Of a stretch of 23,819 bases of DNA, positions 9,305 through 19,617 are shown in pieces. The translations under genes were made by a program, and so were the position numbers. The stretch covers positions 1-23,819 of the forward strand of contig JAYMTA010000831.1 in assembly GCA_036897625.1 (NCBI GenBank), read 5' to 3'. The notes under the pieces were generated by a model. It worked only from the letters and a program-made list of their open reading frames with translations. It was not told the origin of the DNA and ran no database searches. This DNA comes from Pelargonium cotyledonis (lineage: Eukaryota > Streptophyta > Magnoliopsida > Geraniales > Geraniaceae). The number at the start of each line of letters is the position of its first letter. Within the stretch, counting starts at the first letter, position 1.

Positions 9305-11537
9305 TCAGTCATCTTTTCCCTTGCCTTTGCTTTCCATACCTCTAGAGCCATCATAAGCAGAAAGGAAAAAGGTACTTTGGTTTTTTTGCAGAAACCTGCA
9401 ATAGTAGTGATATGAGAATTATCATTAATTTGTAGTTAGTGAAGATATATAATGATTGGCACGACACTTTCAACTAACAGAACCAAACTTCCTACAAATT
9501 AAAGAATTATAACGTGTAAGGATTGAGGGATTCGTACTTCAGAAAGTCAAGTAGTTTCTGCTGCAATTTGGTCATTGTTTCCTCTTCAATGTTTACGTAT
9601 CCCAATAATTCTGGTAGTTTAACTGCAAATACCAAAAAATTGAGCAATATTAAGAGGACTTTTGAAAACTAGGAGCATGCACAAGAAATATATTTCTCAT
9701 AAGTTTACACAGCTAATTTTATATAAATATAAACTGAAGATTGATATAGAAAAGAAGGGAAAGATGTGTGGTGACAACTATTCCTTGTTTTGTTAGACTG
9801 AAAGGGTTAAGATGCTTCATGTATTGATTCTCGATTCACCATTAATTACATTATGCTATGAGTCTGTACACTTCCACATGAGCGACAACACTGGGATTCT
9901 AAAGTTAGATTAAACGTAAAATTCTTTCCTTCCTGATCCTCCCCATTCCGGAGGATTGCAAAATGGGGCAACCAAGAGATGCAGAAGGATGAGTACTCCT
10001 CCAAAACTTATCCACCTTGCTCCTATTTTAATCCTATTCCACTCCAACTCAATATATCGGGCTTGCTTTTTCCTAACACCCAGAACCCTTATCTCAAGCA
10101 CTAAGTTAAGAGTTTCAGCAAAGGCTATCACCACGGCAGCCAAAGGGTTAACTGCTTTAGGTCAGAACATCTAACAAAATCTTGAACAAAATTTCATCAG
10201 GATTCACTATACTTTTAAGTAACGTGAAATACTGAAATGGAAGTACATTAATATAACAGCTAAATGGGTTGTATCAATACTTATTAAATATGAGAAGTAA
10301 ACAGCACAGTTTTTAGAGAAGAGAAATTATCAGCATGCACAAGTACTATGATCAAATAAACATAAAAGCAAACATTCAGAACCCCAAAAATGTCAAAAAG
10401 CACCAGCTATAATGAATGAACATACCAAAGAGGCGAAGTAAATGTTCAGCACCGTATATAGTTGATGGAGAGATGTTATCTACTACTAGTTCTTCATACT
10501 GTTGACGCTCTTTTTTGTACAAGAGCAATGCAGGCAATGCTTTGTCAAAATAGCATCGCAATCCTTTCAAGATTTCTCCGACTGAATCGCTCATCCTGCA
10601 TCCGAGAAAAGCATAGTACGTGCACTGTCATCAGAATATTAATAGTCCTTGGAGATTTCAGAGAAAAACCAATCTACATGGAGCATACTTGTACATATCA
10701 AATAGTAAAATGTAGTTTAAACTTTGCAAAAGGCCATAGAGCTCTAAAGCCGAGCTGCTTTTTTCCTTGCTGATGGTTATTTTTCTCAGGAAAGCTCCAG
10801 GAATATCCTGGGGAAGTTAAGATGCCAGCTAACAAACTGATAATGTCTTTGAGTGGTATCATTAAACCATGCATTAGGCATGGAGAATGGAAGACTAAGA
10901 TTACATTAAACATCTATTTTTTAGTGTGATCTTAGATACTTAGCCTTCTATTATCTCATTTTTCCATCCTCCCAACAGAAAAGTTAAAATAATAATAATA
11001 ATAATAATAATATTGTGCAAATCATTTATAAAAAAAAATTAAGTCTAATTGAATGTGTAGGAATTTCTTTTGTACAAAAAATATATTCTAATAAGCAACC
11101 ACCCAAAACAAATATTTCATAGAACAAAATAAAACATATTGATTCTACCAGTGAGCTAAAACTACATCATAAAGCTGAATGACAATCAATTGGGGGGAAA
11201 TGATAGAAGTTACTGTATAACTCCGTGTATTTCAAATGGGAGGGAGAAAAACTTACATGCCATCCTTCTTTGACCTGTACTCGAGGTACTTTGTGAATAT
11301 ATCATCAATGTTTGGAGAACGCGGAAGTTTAAGAACCTGAAAGAAGGATTCACTATTGACTCAGTTACATGTATTCTCGTACATGTAGCTCTATATGAAA
11401 TCCTTCAAATGATGTTAGAGAACAGAAGCAGTTAAGTTTTAAAAAGAATTAAACAACCAGCTACTGTTAATAACCACAAGAACAATGATCTTTACCCGAA
11501 AATGAAACCCTAATTAGCTGCCTGCTCTCTCTCTCTC

Positions 11538-11568
<31 letters not shown>

Positions 11569-14500
11569 CGGGTTGGGGGAGAGAGTTTCAGTCACTTTCA
11601 GATAAATAGAAAATATGTTGATAATACAGAATAGCAAGGTTGACACTCCTATATTAGCAACGGAGATTAGGGACCTATGACCCTACAAAGAAATTACTTA
11701 AATGAGCTACAAGGTGCAAATGCAAGGAAGGCCCCAAATTTGGATGAGAGTTGCAGAAAGATATGTTGTTCAAATCTTAAGCACAAAATAGGAATCTAGT
11801 TAGAGTTGTATGCTAGAGAAATTCTATTGAGGCAAATCTCAGAGGGTGGGAGAAATGTAAATTGAGTTAAAAGTTGCATTGCACAACAAGATATTGTCCT
11901 CCAAATTTCCACCACCATCTCCGTTGAAACAACAATAATAAGCATTCTGTAATTTGCAATTCCACTAATTGCATTTCAAGCATCAACGGACTACAATGAG
12001 AAAATAATTGATAGATATACCTTATCCTGCTGAGTGACAAATTCCCAATCATCAACAAGTTGCTTCCTCAACGCTGAGGGAATTTGGATCTTGACTAGCT
12101 TCTCCACAGATATATTGTCCTTCTATTAAAAATAAACAAACCAAACTTAGCCCAGCAATCTCAGCTGGTTCTCTGACATCTTGCTCTCTATGCTACCAGA
12201 ATAATAATTACAAAAGAAGAAGAAAACTTTAAATGTTAGATCTGTAGTTCGAACAGACCAGAAAGTGAGGACAGTGGGGCTACCAATCCCAGCTACTTTT
12301 CTATTTTTTTTTTTATCTCAAAAGTCATCAGTACCATTCTCTGCTATAAATCCTAGCACATTATACCCACAATTAGACCAATGAAAGATCCTTCTTGGTC
12401 TATGTATGCAAACGCAATGATTTACTTTATTTTCTAGTGTTAACTACGCAATAAGCTAAATCTTCAATGTTGACTTTGGCATAAAATGAACCTAAAGGAA
12501 GACCAAAAGTTCCACAACTTACAAAACTATTCAAGTTCCCATATTACGTCATCCTGAAATAATACAATTTCAATTTCTACAGCCAATATGGAAAACCATA
12601 TCACCTCAACTCAACTTGTTTTAATAACACCGGTTAAAGTTCAATAAATTACAGAACCTCACACTCTACCATAAAATATCATGCTCCAATAAGAATAAAA
12701 AACGAAAGCTCGAAAATGCAAATCAAAATACTAAGCAAATAATCATGAAAAACTTATGAATTAATTAAGTTATTTAATTGAGGGCACCAAAATTGGATGC
12801 ATCACTCTGGCTAACTATAACATCCATTTTCAAATACCACTAAGATATTTAGAGTATGAAATCTATGAGGCTATTCTAGTACTGACCAAAACCACAGACA
12901 CTACATATACAGAATAATGTGTATCTGTAAGTGTGAACTTATTCAGAAAACATACAATAAGAACCGAATTTAATGATAGATAAAACTGAATGTATACCTC
13001 GACACCAGATTCATTCTTTCGCTTCTTCCCTTTTGCCACTGTAACAAATTTTTTATATTTAAATATAACAACCACTTCTTCTCTAGAGTTAGTTAATTTA
13101 TGTAAATACTGAACAAATTAAAATGATAAAATAAAAACAATTAGTGAATGACACACAGTGCATTTAAACGTATGAAATTAAATTGACACTTCAAATTTTC
13201 AAGCAAAATTCTGAATTTGGCCATAGTAAAGATTTTGGTTATATTCAAATAATTTTACCATTGAAGCTCAAACACATTTCAAATAAGTTTGGCAATCAAG
13301 TAACGTTTAACCTGAAGAAAATGCTGATGGTTCAGAGGCAGTCTATTACATGTATTTCCCGTACTACTGTATTTATATGGCAAAGAAATTAAGTACAGCA
13401 GAAGATTGGCAGTAATATATGGAATTCCATCATTCTCCACACAACTGCCTATATGAAAAGAAAAAAAGAAGAGAAGAAAATACCATAGTTCTTGAGGTCC
13501 TCTTTATCTGCTTTAGCATCTACAAAATCAAAACAAAAAAAATTGTGTCTAAAATGAGTTTTACGAAATAAGCAACACTTATCAACAAGCCAACACCTTG
13601 GCAACATGGGAAAATATACTATGTAGCCAGTGTAACTTCTTTTTCGGAATAGGAGACAAGCTTACATGCAAATAATCCAAACAAAAGCAATAATAGAGCT
13701 GATTTTTGCTTACCAGTAGAGCTTTTTGGCTTTGTATGAGCAGAACGTCCTGATTTTGAACTCTTGTCTACACCCTGTTTTTTGTCAAGGGCTTGCTGCT
13801 TCAAGACATTCTCTTCAGTATGCTTCATTAGACGGTCTGCGCCTACCCATTCGTCCCAACTGTTGTCAAAATGTTCAGTCCTCAATATTCTTTTTCCTAT
13901 CCACTCCTTAAGTTGGCATAATTAAAAATAAGTATAGTACATATGTTGAGGGCACTGGTGAATATTGTGGGTACACATGACAATCTATAAATGAATGATT
14001 GTGAGAGGTTGAAGAGATAGAAAGTAGAAGCAACTCCAAAACAAGGGCACAATTATAAAAAGTACTAATATGTTACAAGTGGGATTTATTCAATCAAAAC
14101 AATGATCCCTTCTTTCCTAGTCGTGAATAAACAGATTTCTTGTCTTATATCTACTCTGTAGCATGGAATCCTAGCAGCATCCCAAATTCGCGTTCAGCAT
14201 AATAAATGAGTGAGACCATATATATTGCTCAACCTACATCAAAAGATTATATTGTAGAGTTTACTTTCCATGACATTCATCTTTGACACATAGATATGCA
14301 GGACCCTACTGCATTTCCACTCCTAACATAATTAGGTAAAAAAAAACAAACAATAATAATAATAACCATACTATTATATGATTTGAAACAATGTTATCCC
14401 ACACATTGACTGCTTTGGTGAGCCATGAGTACTACACTAAAACCAGAGTATAAACAATTCAAATAAATTTAAGTCTATTGTACCTGCTAAGTTAGAAGTC

Positions 14501-15981
14501 AAAACAATGAAGCAATTGAAATTAAACACAAATAATCTGTTTCAAATGTGTATTAATATGGCAAAACTACTACTTTCTGTTTGATTGGTTTCGAAGTGCT
14601 TTTGTTTGTTTCCATCTTTGCCATAATATTTTGCATTATATCTATATTTCCTTTTTAGAAAGAAAGGAAAAATCAGTTTAAAGAAGAGCGTGCCACATTT
14701 CAGACTGCTAGCATGACCACAGATCTCTAGGGTGTAGAGAATTGCAAATTTGCAACAACACTAAATCGAAAGAGAATAAAAAAAGAGTCCTAGAATGTGA
14801 CTTTCAATCTCAATTAACAAATCAGTTAAGTGAAAATAACAGAAAGCATACTCACTTTTTATTCCAACCCTGCAAAATAGCAAATGGGTACATCAGTTAA
14901 CACTATATCCAGGAAATTCATATCCTACCTCAAACATTATCTAATAGACTAAACCAATGAAGTATTAGCACATGTAGCTTAGAAGCTCTTAGAAACAGAG
15001 TTGCCAAAACATGTGGAGTTGAAAAGATAAGAGAAGAACAAACTTACAAGGTAGTGAACAAAGAATCTCCATTCCTTCTTTCGCAGCTCAGCCTTTTGAA
15101 CCTAGTATGACATTTTAAAGAAACTTACAGTGGGTCAGATTGGAAAACACTTTGTAAGACAGTCCAACCACTTGCTCACAAAAAATAAAAAGGAAAATTA
15201 CAAGCAGGCAGCAGCCACTTGGTATCTCCAAACAAGTAAAGCTGCAAGGTAACTCATACATGTCATGGACTTAATTACATGCAAAAATATAAAAATGATT
15301 CAATTGTATCAATATGAGTGAACTCTCTCTTTTTTAAGAACTTAATTGTGCAATTTGGGACAGGGAGTAATTGAATTCAACCTCTGACTAAGTTGCACCA
15401 ATTACAAACATAATGTCAATTAATATAATTAATTAAACGAATTATAACAAAAAGACCCAAATTCATAATCCATAACCAGCTTTGCACTATTACTGCATCT
15501 CACAAAGATAAAATGACAAATTCAAATTCTCAAGAACCAAATTCTATCCAGCAATCTTGATAATCACATCACATTGCGCAACAACATACAAATTTAAAAT
15601 TCAAAATCGTATTACGATTAAAAAAGATCCAAACTCAAAAACAAAACCCTAGGTCATCGTCATTTCACAATCATTCCAAGCCAAACCAGTAATTGAAACG
15701 GCCAAACCACCCAATTCAGATTCTTCTTCCTCGTTTCGCACAGAAATCAATTTCTCCACACAAATTCCAACTCCATATCAAGCGTAGAATCGACGCAGAA
15801 GCCGGAAAGGCGAAGAAAGAGAGAGAGAGAAAGAAGACAATACCTTGGCTTCGTAGATGCGAGGGCCGTGATAGGCGAGGACCTTCTCGCCTTCGGAGAA
15901 GAGGCTGGAATTGGACGGAGGAGCGTCGCCGCTGGAGGTGTCGCCGTCGGTGCCGGAATCATCTTTGGATTGGCTTCCCAT
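9305..15981 (-). CDS. MRG-family chromatin reader (MRG1/MRG2-type, chromodomain plus MRG domain)
   Basis: Eleven exons join in frame to 318 residues: 15981-15844, 15101-15048, 14869-14856, 13859-13714, 13519-13484, 13038-12998, 12122-12021, 11336-11257, 10595-10426, 9622-9538, 9395-9305. All introns are GT-AG. The protein is a nuclear homologue of yeast Eaf3 and animal MRG15; plant MRG1/2 read methylated H3K36 and help activate flowering genes. The chromo barrel-type domain (about 29-85) contains VLAYHGP, VHYLGWN and NWDEWV; Tyr43, Tyr63, Trp66 and Trp70 are the likely aromatic cage. A Lys/Ser-rich linker (about 85-143, GKKRKNES) leads to the MRG domain (about 145-310: YFDKALP, YKKERQQYEE, YGAEHLLRLFVKLPE). 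The C-terminus is KGKGKDD. The ATG at 15981-15979 starts MGSQSKDD; no upstream ATG extends the frame. Splicing at 9538 uses the AA|GTACGA donor, which restores LDFLKFLQKN across the junction. Confidence 0.95.
9925..10115. mobile_element. Possible degenerate mobile-element insertion in an MRG intron
   Basis: This part of the intron between exons 9 and 10 stands out from its AT-rich surroundings by being richer in C on the plus strand and by a 7-bp inverted repeat ATCCTCC/GGAGGAT at 9936-9956. It remains open for 78 codons on the minus strand without any recognisable motif. I found no clear terminal repeats or target duplication, so this is a weak call. Confidence 0.2.
10988..11011. repeat. (AAT)n microsatellite in an MRG intron
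   Basis: About eight AAT units in the intron between MRG exons 8 and 9. Confidence 0.85.
11525..11569. repeat. (CT)n microsatellite in an MRG intron
   Basis: A CT run with one CCC interruption, in the intron between MRG exons 7 and 8. It reads as AG in the direction of MRG transcription. Confidence 0.9.
14856..14869 (-). other. 14-nt microexon of the MRG gene
   Basis: TTGCAG on the minus strand is followed by GGTTGGAATAAAAA and then the donor GTGAG. It supplies Gly65, Trp66, Asn67, Lys68 and the first two bases of Asn69. Together with the next exon it completes GWNKNWDEW, the invariant aromatic-cage core of the chromodomain. Skipping it would shift the frame. Flanking introns are about 180 and 1000 bp. 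Confidence 0.9.
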
Positions 15982-16919
15982 TCTCTGACGGACAAAGAGA
16001 GCGGGCTGTGTCTGTGTGTGTGATAATACTGTGGTTGGTGCGTGTAACTGGTCCCCGTCATTTTTCACTTTCCCACAAAGTTTCAAATATTTGGAAGTGA
16101 AATTTTCGACTAGGTCCTTGTAGTTATGTTTATTTCTGTACTGTCCATTTTTATTTACACTTGAGCTCCTCGATTAGTAAGTATTTTTATATTTTCCCAC
16201 GCAAATCATGATTCACGCCGCACGGATAGTGCTAGCAATTTAGATTTCCGGTCGGGTTCGGTCATGTATGTGTGTATGGGATCTCGAACTGTTTTTTAAT
16301 TGAGTTGTGAGTCTATAGCGTTTAAAATGTATAATTTATTTGACCCGATTCAACTAAAAAATTTAATCAACTAATAATAATAATATGATATTTAGGTAAG
16401 TCCCTCCATGTGGTACAAGTAATATGATTAATTTGTCGTACCTGTCATGTACGTGACTAGGTGACATGACTCATTGCAAACGCATGACTCACGTACTTGA
16501 GCTGAGAAATAGAGAAGAGATTAAACAAACCTGCTAACAAGCTTGTGACATAGAAACACGACGATATATAAAGATACAATCACCCAACCGTACCTATATA
16601 GTAGTTACGGTAAGCACAACACTCGTTTTATGCGACAGCTCAGTTCAAACAGAATAAAATAGTGAACCATTTATTATTGTGAGACGGATAAAATAACTTT
16701 AAAGTAAATAAAAAAAAACCGAAATGGACACAACACAGTTAGATACAATTTTCGTACGTGCAGTTACATCGATACCAGGGCTATCAATCTGGGGCATTTG
16801 AAATTCATTTAGACTTAAAATTGATCCGATCCTACCGGTTTTTGGACTGAATCAACGTATCAAACCGAACAAATCACTAATAAATGCCACCAACATTCTT
16901 AAATTTTAGCTAACTCTAG
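15982..16919. other. MRG promoter and spacer to the first PIP-like gene
   Basis: 15982-16090 is the MRG leader and core promoter (GT/CA-rich, no obvious TATA box). 16090-16900 is AT-rich. Parts near 16800-16870 share words such as GATCCGAT and TTTTGGAC with the degenerate tract at 20400-20790, suggesting an old shared repeat. No gene is seen. Confidence 0.45.
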
Positions 16920-17201
16920 CTAGTGACCCTCACCAGGGCTAGGACCCTCCTTAATCCCTCCAAAAAGGTTCTTCAAGTCCGCAACCCTGTTCCCGGCGCC
17001 GGAGCTAGAACCAGATTGCTTGACAGCTCCAAGAGACAACATTAAACCATCCGAAAAAAACAAACCATGATTTCTCGGTCCACGACGCCGCAACTTGAAG
17101 ACACTGAGAGACGACCGAGCAGCCTCAGTCGCCGACGAACCAAGAATCAGAACCAAGACAAGAAAGATCAAGAACCTGAAACACCTGAGCTCTCTAGCCA
17201 T
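16920..17201 (-). CDS. PIP-like secreted peptide precursor, 93 residues
   Basis: A small single-exon preproprotein. Residues 1-27 are a signal peptide: Met, basic residues, then a Leu/Val/Ile/Phe core (LIFLVLVLILG) with a likely cut after SSATEA. The middle is basic (KLRRRGPRNH). The extreme C-terminus GGIKEGPSPGEGH fits the SGPS-GxGH signature of PAMP-induced secreted peptides (PIP/PIPL), relatives of IDA that act as extracellular ligands; PIP1 is perceived by the receptor kinase RLK7 in Arabidopsis. Here the first Ser is replaced by Glu. An earlier region, LGAVKQSGSSSGAGN (57-71), aligns with the first unit of the neighbouring six-unit precursor and looks like a decayed second motif. It lies 2.4 kb from that gene on the same strand, so a local duplication is likely. 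Family assignment is good; which receptor it uses is unknown. Confidence 0.85.
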   Translation of the reverse strand: MARELRCFRFLIFLVLVLILGSSATEAARSSLSVFKLRRRGPRNHGLFFSDGLMLSLGAVKQSGSSSGAGNRVADLKNLFGGIKEGPSPGEGH

Positions 17202-17336
17202 GGCAGAGACTGATCAAATCCACAATCTCTATATAAATAAATAGATCAATAAAAAGTAAAAAGTCGATCGAGTACGTGTACGTTAATCCAGCTACATTAC
17301 ATGTACACGTAGCCATAGCCGATTTGAGCAGCAGCT

Positions 17337-17344
17337 AATTTATA
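17337..17344 (-). promoter_or_regulatory. Candidate TATA box of the 93-residue PIP-like gene
   Basis: TATAAATT on the minus strand, about 140 bp before the ATG, would give a leader of roughly 110 nt. A closer TATATAG at plus 29-35 of the 17201 block (17229-17235) is only 30 bp from the ATG and leaves no room for a leader. Confidence 0.35.
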
Positions 17345-18456
17345 GTGCAAGTAATAAGCAAAAGCCGTGATTAGAAATGAAGCAGGTGAGAGCGAGAGGT
17401 AGGAGACGAGTGGATTACGCGTGCTGGGAATGTAGAGAAAAAAGCAGAATATTTGGGCGGTTTGGTTAGCAATATTTTCTCTTTCTGTCCACAGTGTCAA
17501 GGTTGGTGATGGTCTAATCAAAGCTTTGACTCAAATGCACTGCAAATTTTTGGAGTTTTGGAATGGTAATTAATTACACATATGTGCCCTCGTTTTCTTT
17601 GACTTGTTGGTTCTCAATAGCCATTGCGTAGCTTTGTGAAATTTGGAGGAAACTCACCCACGAATCTATAGCATTTTTCAAGTTAAAGAAAATATTGGTT
17701 TGTGTTTTCAAGATTGCACTTGATTAGAAGGAAACTTATGCATGTCCAGAATTTTATTATTCTTATTAGTCAAGATTTGGTGGGACACAAAATATATTGT
17801 GTTTGGAGTTTGGTTAGTTTCATATTGTAAATGTGTATTTGAACCGATTTTTAACGCATATAGAGATTATTCTCTCACTTAACTTAACGATTTGAAGAAC
17901 ATACATATTAAATTAGATGCAATATTGTTCCGTAAACTACTAATTTATTTGGCATTTACACGAACTTAAGAAACCACATGATACATGCATGACGTATCTT
18001 CGATGTTTGAAGTTCACACGTACTAAACGCTCGTATGGAGTGCCCTATTTTTAACTCGCCGCAAATTAGAACACCTACGCAACTCAACCTAAATTCAAAT
18101 AAAGTGTAAATAAACTACAATTATATTTTTCATTCGCATGCAAGAGTGTAATAAGAATACATTTACATGTGTTCAACAACTCAAATTGAGAGTGATTTGG
18201 GAGCTAAAATTGTTGGTCAGTGTTACATGTGACCGGCCAATGGAGCAGCCATGTTTGAAACATGGAACATAGTGGTAACAAATTAACGTTGTTTTCAACT
18301 AGTGGTGTATACTATAGGGGACCAGACCTTAGATACACTGCACTAGTGTTTCGTATTTAGTACATATGCAACCTTAATTGGTAGGTGTGTGTGTATTTGA
18401 AGCACGTTTTCACTTTACTCTCCAAGTATACTAACACAATTGTAAATAAGAAAATA
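17345..18456. other. Upstream region of the 93-residue PIP-like gene
   Basis: AT-rich with no convincing gene. Two W-box type words TTGACT lie at 17526-17531 and 17599-17604, about 330-400 bp upstream of the ATG; W-boxes bind WRKY factors, which fits an immune-inducible peptide gene but the words are short and may be chance. The rest, 17700-18450, shows nothing I can name. Confidence 0.4.
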
Positions 18457-18956
18457 CTCTCTCCATCTCAAAATGAGTGTCTTATTTCTCTTGCATTTTT
18501 GTTTCAAAATGAGCATCTTATTTCTTTTTCTAGTAAGTTAGTTATGCATGAATTGTCAATAATATAATTATAAAAGTTAGTTAGGATCTCTCAACACATG
18601 ATTATGATGATACAACAGAGACGGATCCAGAACTTGTAGCTTGTGGGGGCAAAATAAATTATCATATACAAATTAGTTTGGATGAGAGGTTCAATGTCCG
18701 AATCTAGGGGCAATACTTAATTATTTGAACATTTTTGTGGAGGCAAAATTAAAAAATTTGTTATGATGAATATGAAAATTTATAAAATTTTGTGGTGTTT
18801 TTTTGAAAAAAATAAATTTCATTGGGGGCAACTGCCCCCAATGTGGTTGTTGTGCATCCGTCCCTGGAATAAAATAGTAAATATATCACACAAACTAATT
18901 TCTCCTAAATTTTTCTCAAAATAGAAAGGAGTACACTTATTTTGGGATGAGGGAAG
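18457..18956. mobile_element. Stowaway-like MITE, interrupted by another MITE
   Basis: The left end CTCTCTCCATCTCAAAATGA follows TA, and the right end read in reverse is CTTCCCTCATCCCAAAATAA. Both match the CTCCCTCCGTCCCAAAATAAGTG type of Stowaway (Tc1/mariner) ends. The right flank is AA in place of TA, so the target duplication has decayed by one base. Taking out the 251-bp insertion leaves about 240 bp, a normal Stowaway size. The left arm has an internal direct repeat, TCAAAATGAG followed by CTTATTTCT, seen twice about 35 bp apart. Confidence 0.7.
18616..18866. mobile_element. hAT-like MITE (251 bp) nested in the Stowaway-like element
   Basis: Left end CAGAGACGGATCCAGAA; right end in reverse CAGGGACGGATGCACAA. 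These are clear terminal inverted repeats. A long near-palindrome of G and C runs, GGGGGCAACTGCCCCC in its centre, spans 18820-18843 near the right end. Flanking bases TGATACAA and GAATAAAA are only partly alike, so an 8-bp target duplication is not certain. No coding capacity. Confidence 0.7.
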
Positions 18957-19617
18957 AATTAGAATGCTATAGAACTTGGATTGGTCAATTTCAACGATTT
19001 AGACCCTAATAAATTAGAATGATTTGATATTCTCATTAGAACATGCTACTCTTTCTCGTGCCCAAGAACCCCATAACACTTCACAACGCTAAAAGAAATT
19101 TCATTTTCCGCTATAGTTAATATAGTCGCTCAAACTTTTATTCTGTTGCGGAAAGTCAATAACTGGTTGCAATCAAATGTCTTATCACTAAAAATCTCGT
19201 GTGCACGACTAGAGTTAGTTTGTCATGGAAAACATATATTTGTGTGACAAAAACATTATCGCTAAAAGCATAAAAGCCCAAATTTTAATCATTATTGAGC
19301 TTTTTATTCATTTCAGCCTAATAATAATAATTTCTAAGCCCAAATTATGACAGACATCTTATTTTTTGTTGTCACCACAAATAAGAATTTTGGTAGTGCA
19401 ACCAATTCTTTGCATGTCTTCAGGATTACATATAAAATTGCATGATTTATTAAATATAAATGTATATACAGCACTTAATAACCTGATGCTTCCAAATTCA
19501 AGAAAATGATAAACAAGTGTATCTCTGTATTTGTAACAAAAGAAAAAAAATAAATTAAACAAAAGAAGAAATAAGAAATGAAGCTCAATTGGTAGTAGTG
19601 GACGTGGACTCAGCAAT
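18957..19617. other. Spacer and 3' UTR of the six-unit peptide gene
   Basis: Immediately left of 19618 is the expected 3' UTR of the minus-strand gene, ending in an A/T-rich stretch near 19540-19560. The remainder is AT-rich without a gene or recognisable repeat. Confidence 0.45.

Noticed and set aside
9936-9956. Short hairpin ATCCTCC/GGAGGAT considered as a Helitron end
   Set aside because: No CTRR terminus follows at the right distance and no matching 5' TC end was seen.
10376-10594. Minus-strand ORF starting MSDSVGEILKG as a stand-alone gene
   Set aside because: It is MRG exon 9 read through its donor at 10425 into the intron. The same holds for the ORFs at 13619-13885 and 15778-16086.
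17297-17521. Minus-strand ORF of 74 codons upstream of the 93-residue peptide gene
   Set aside because: No signal peptide at its start, no family motif, and it covers the likely promoter.
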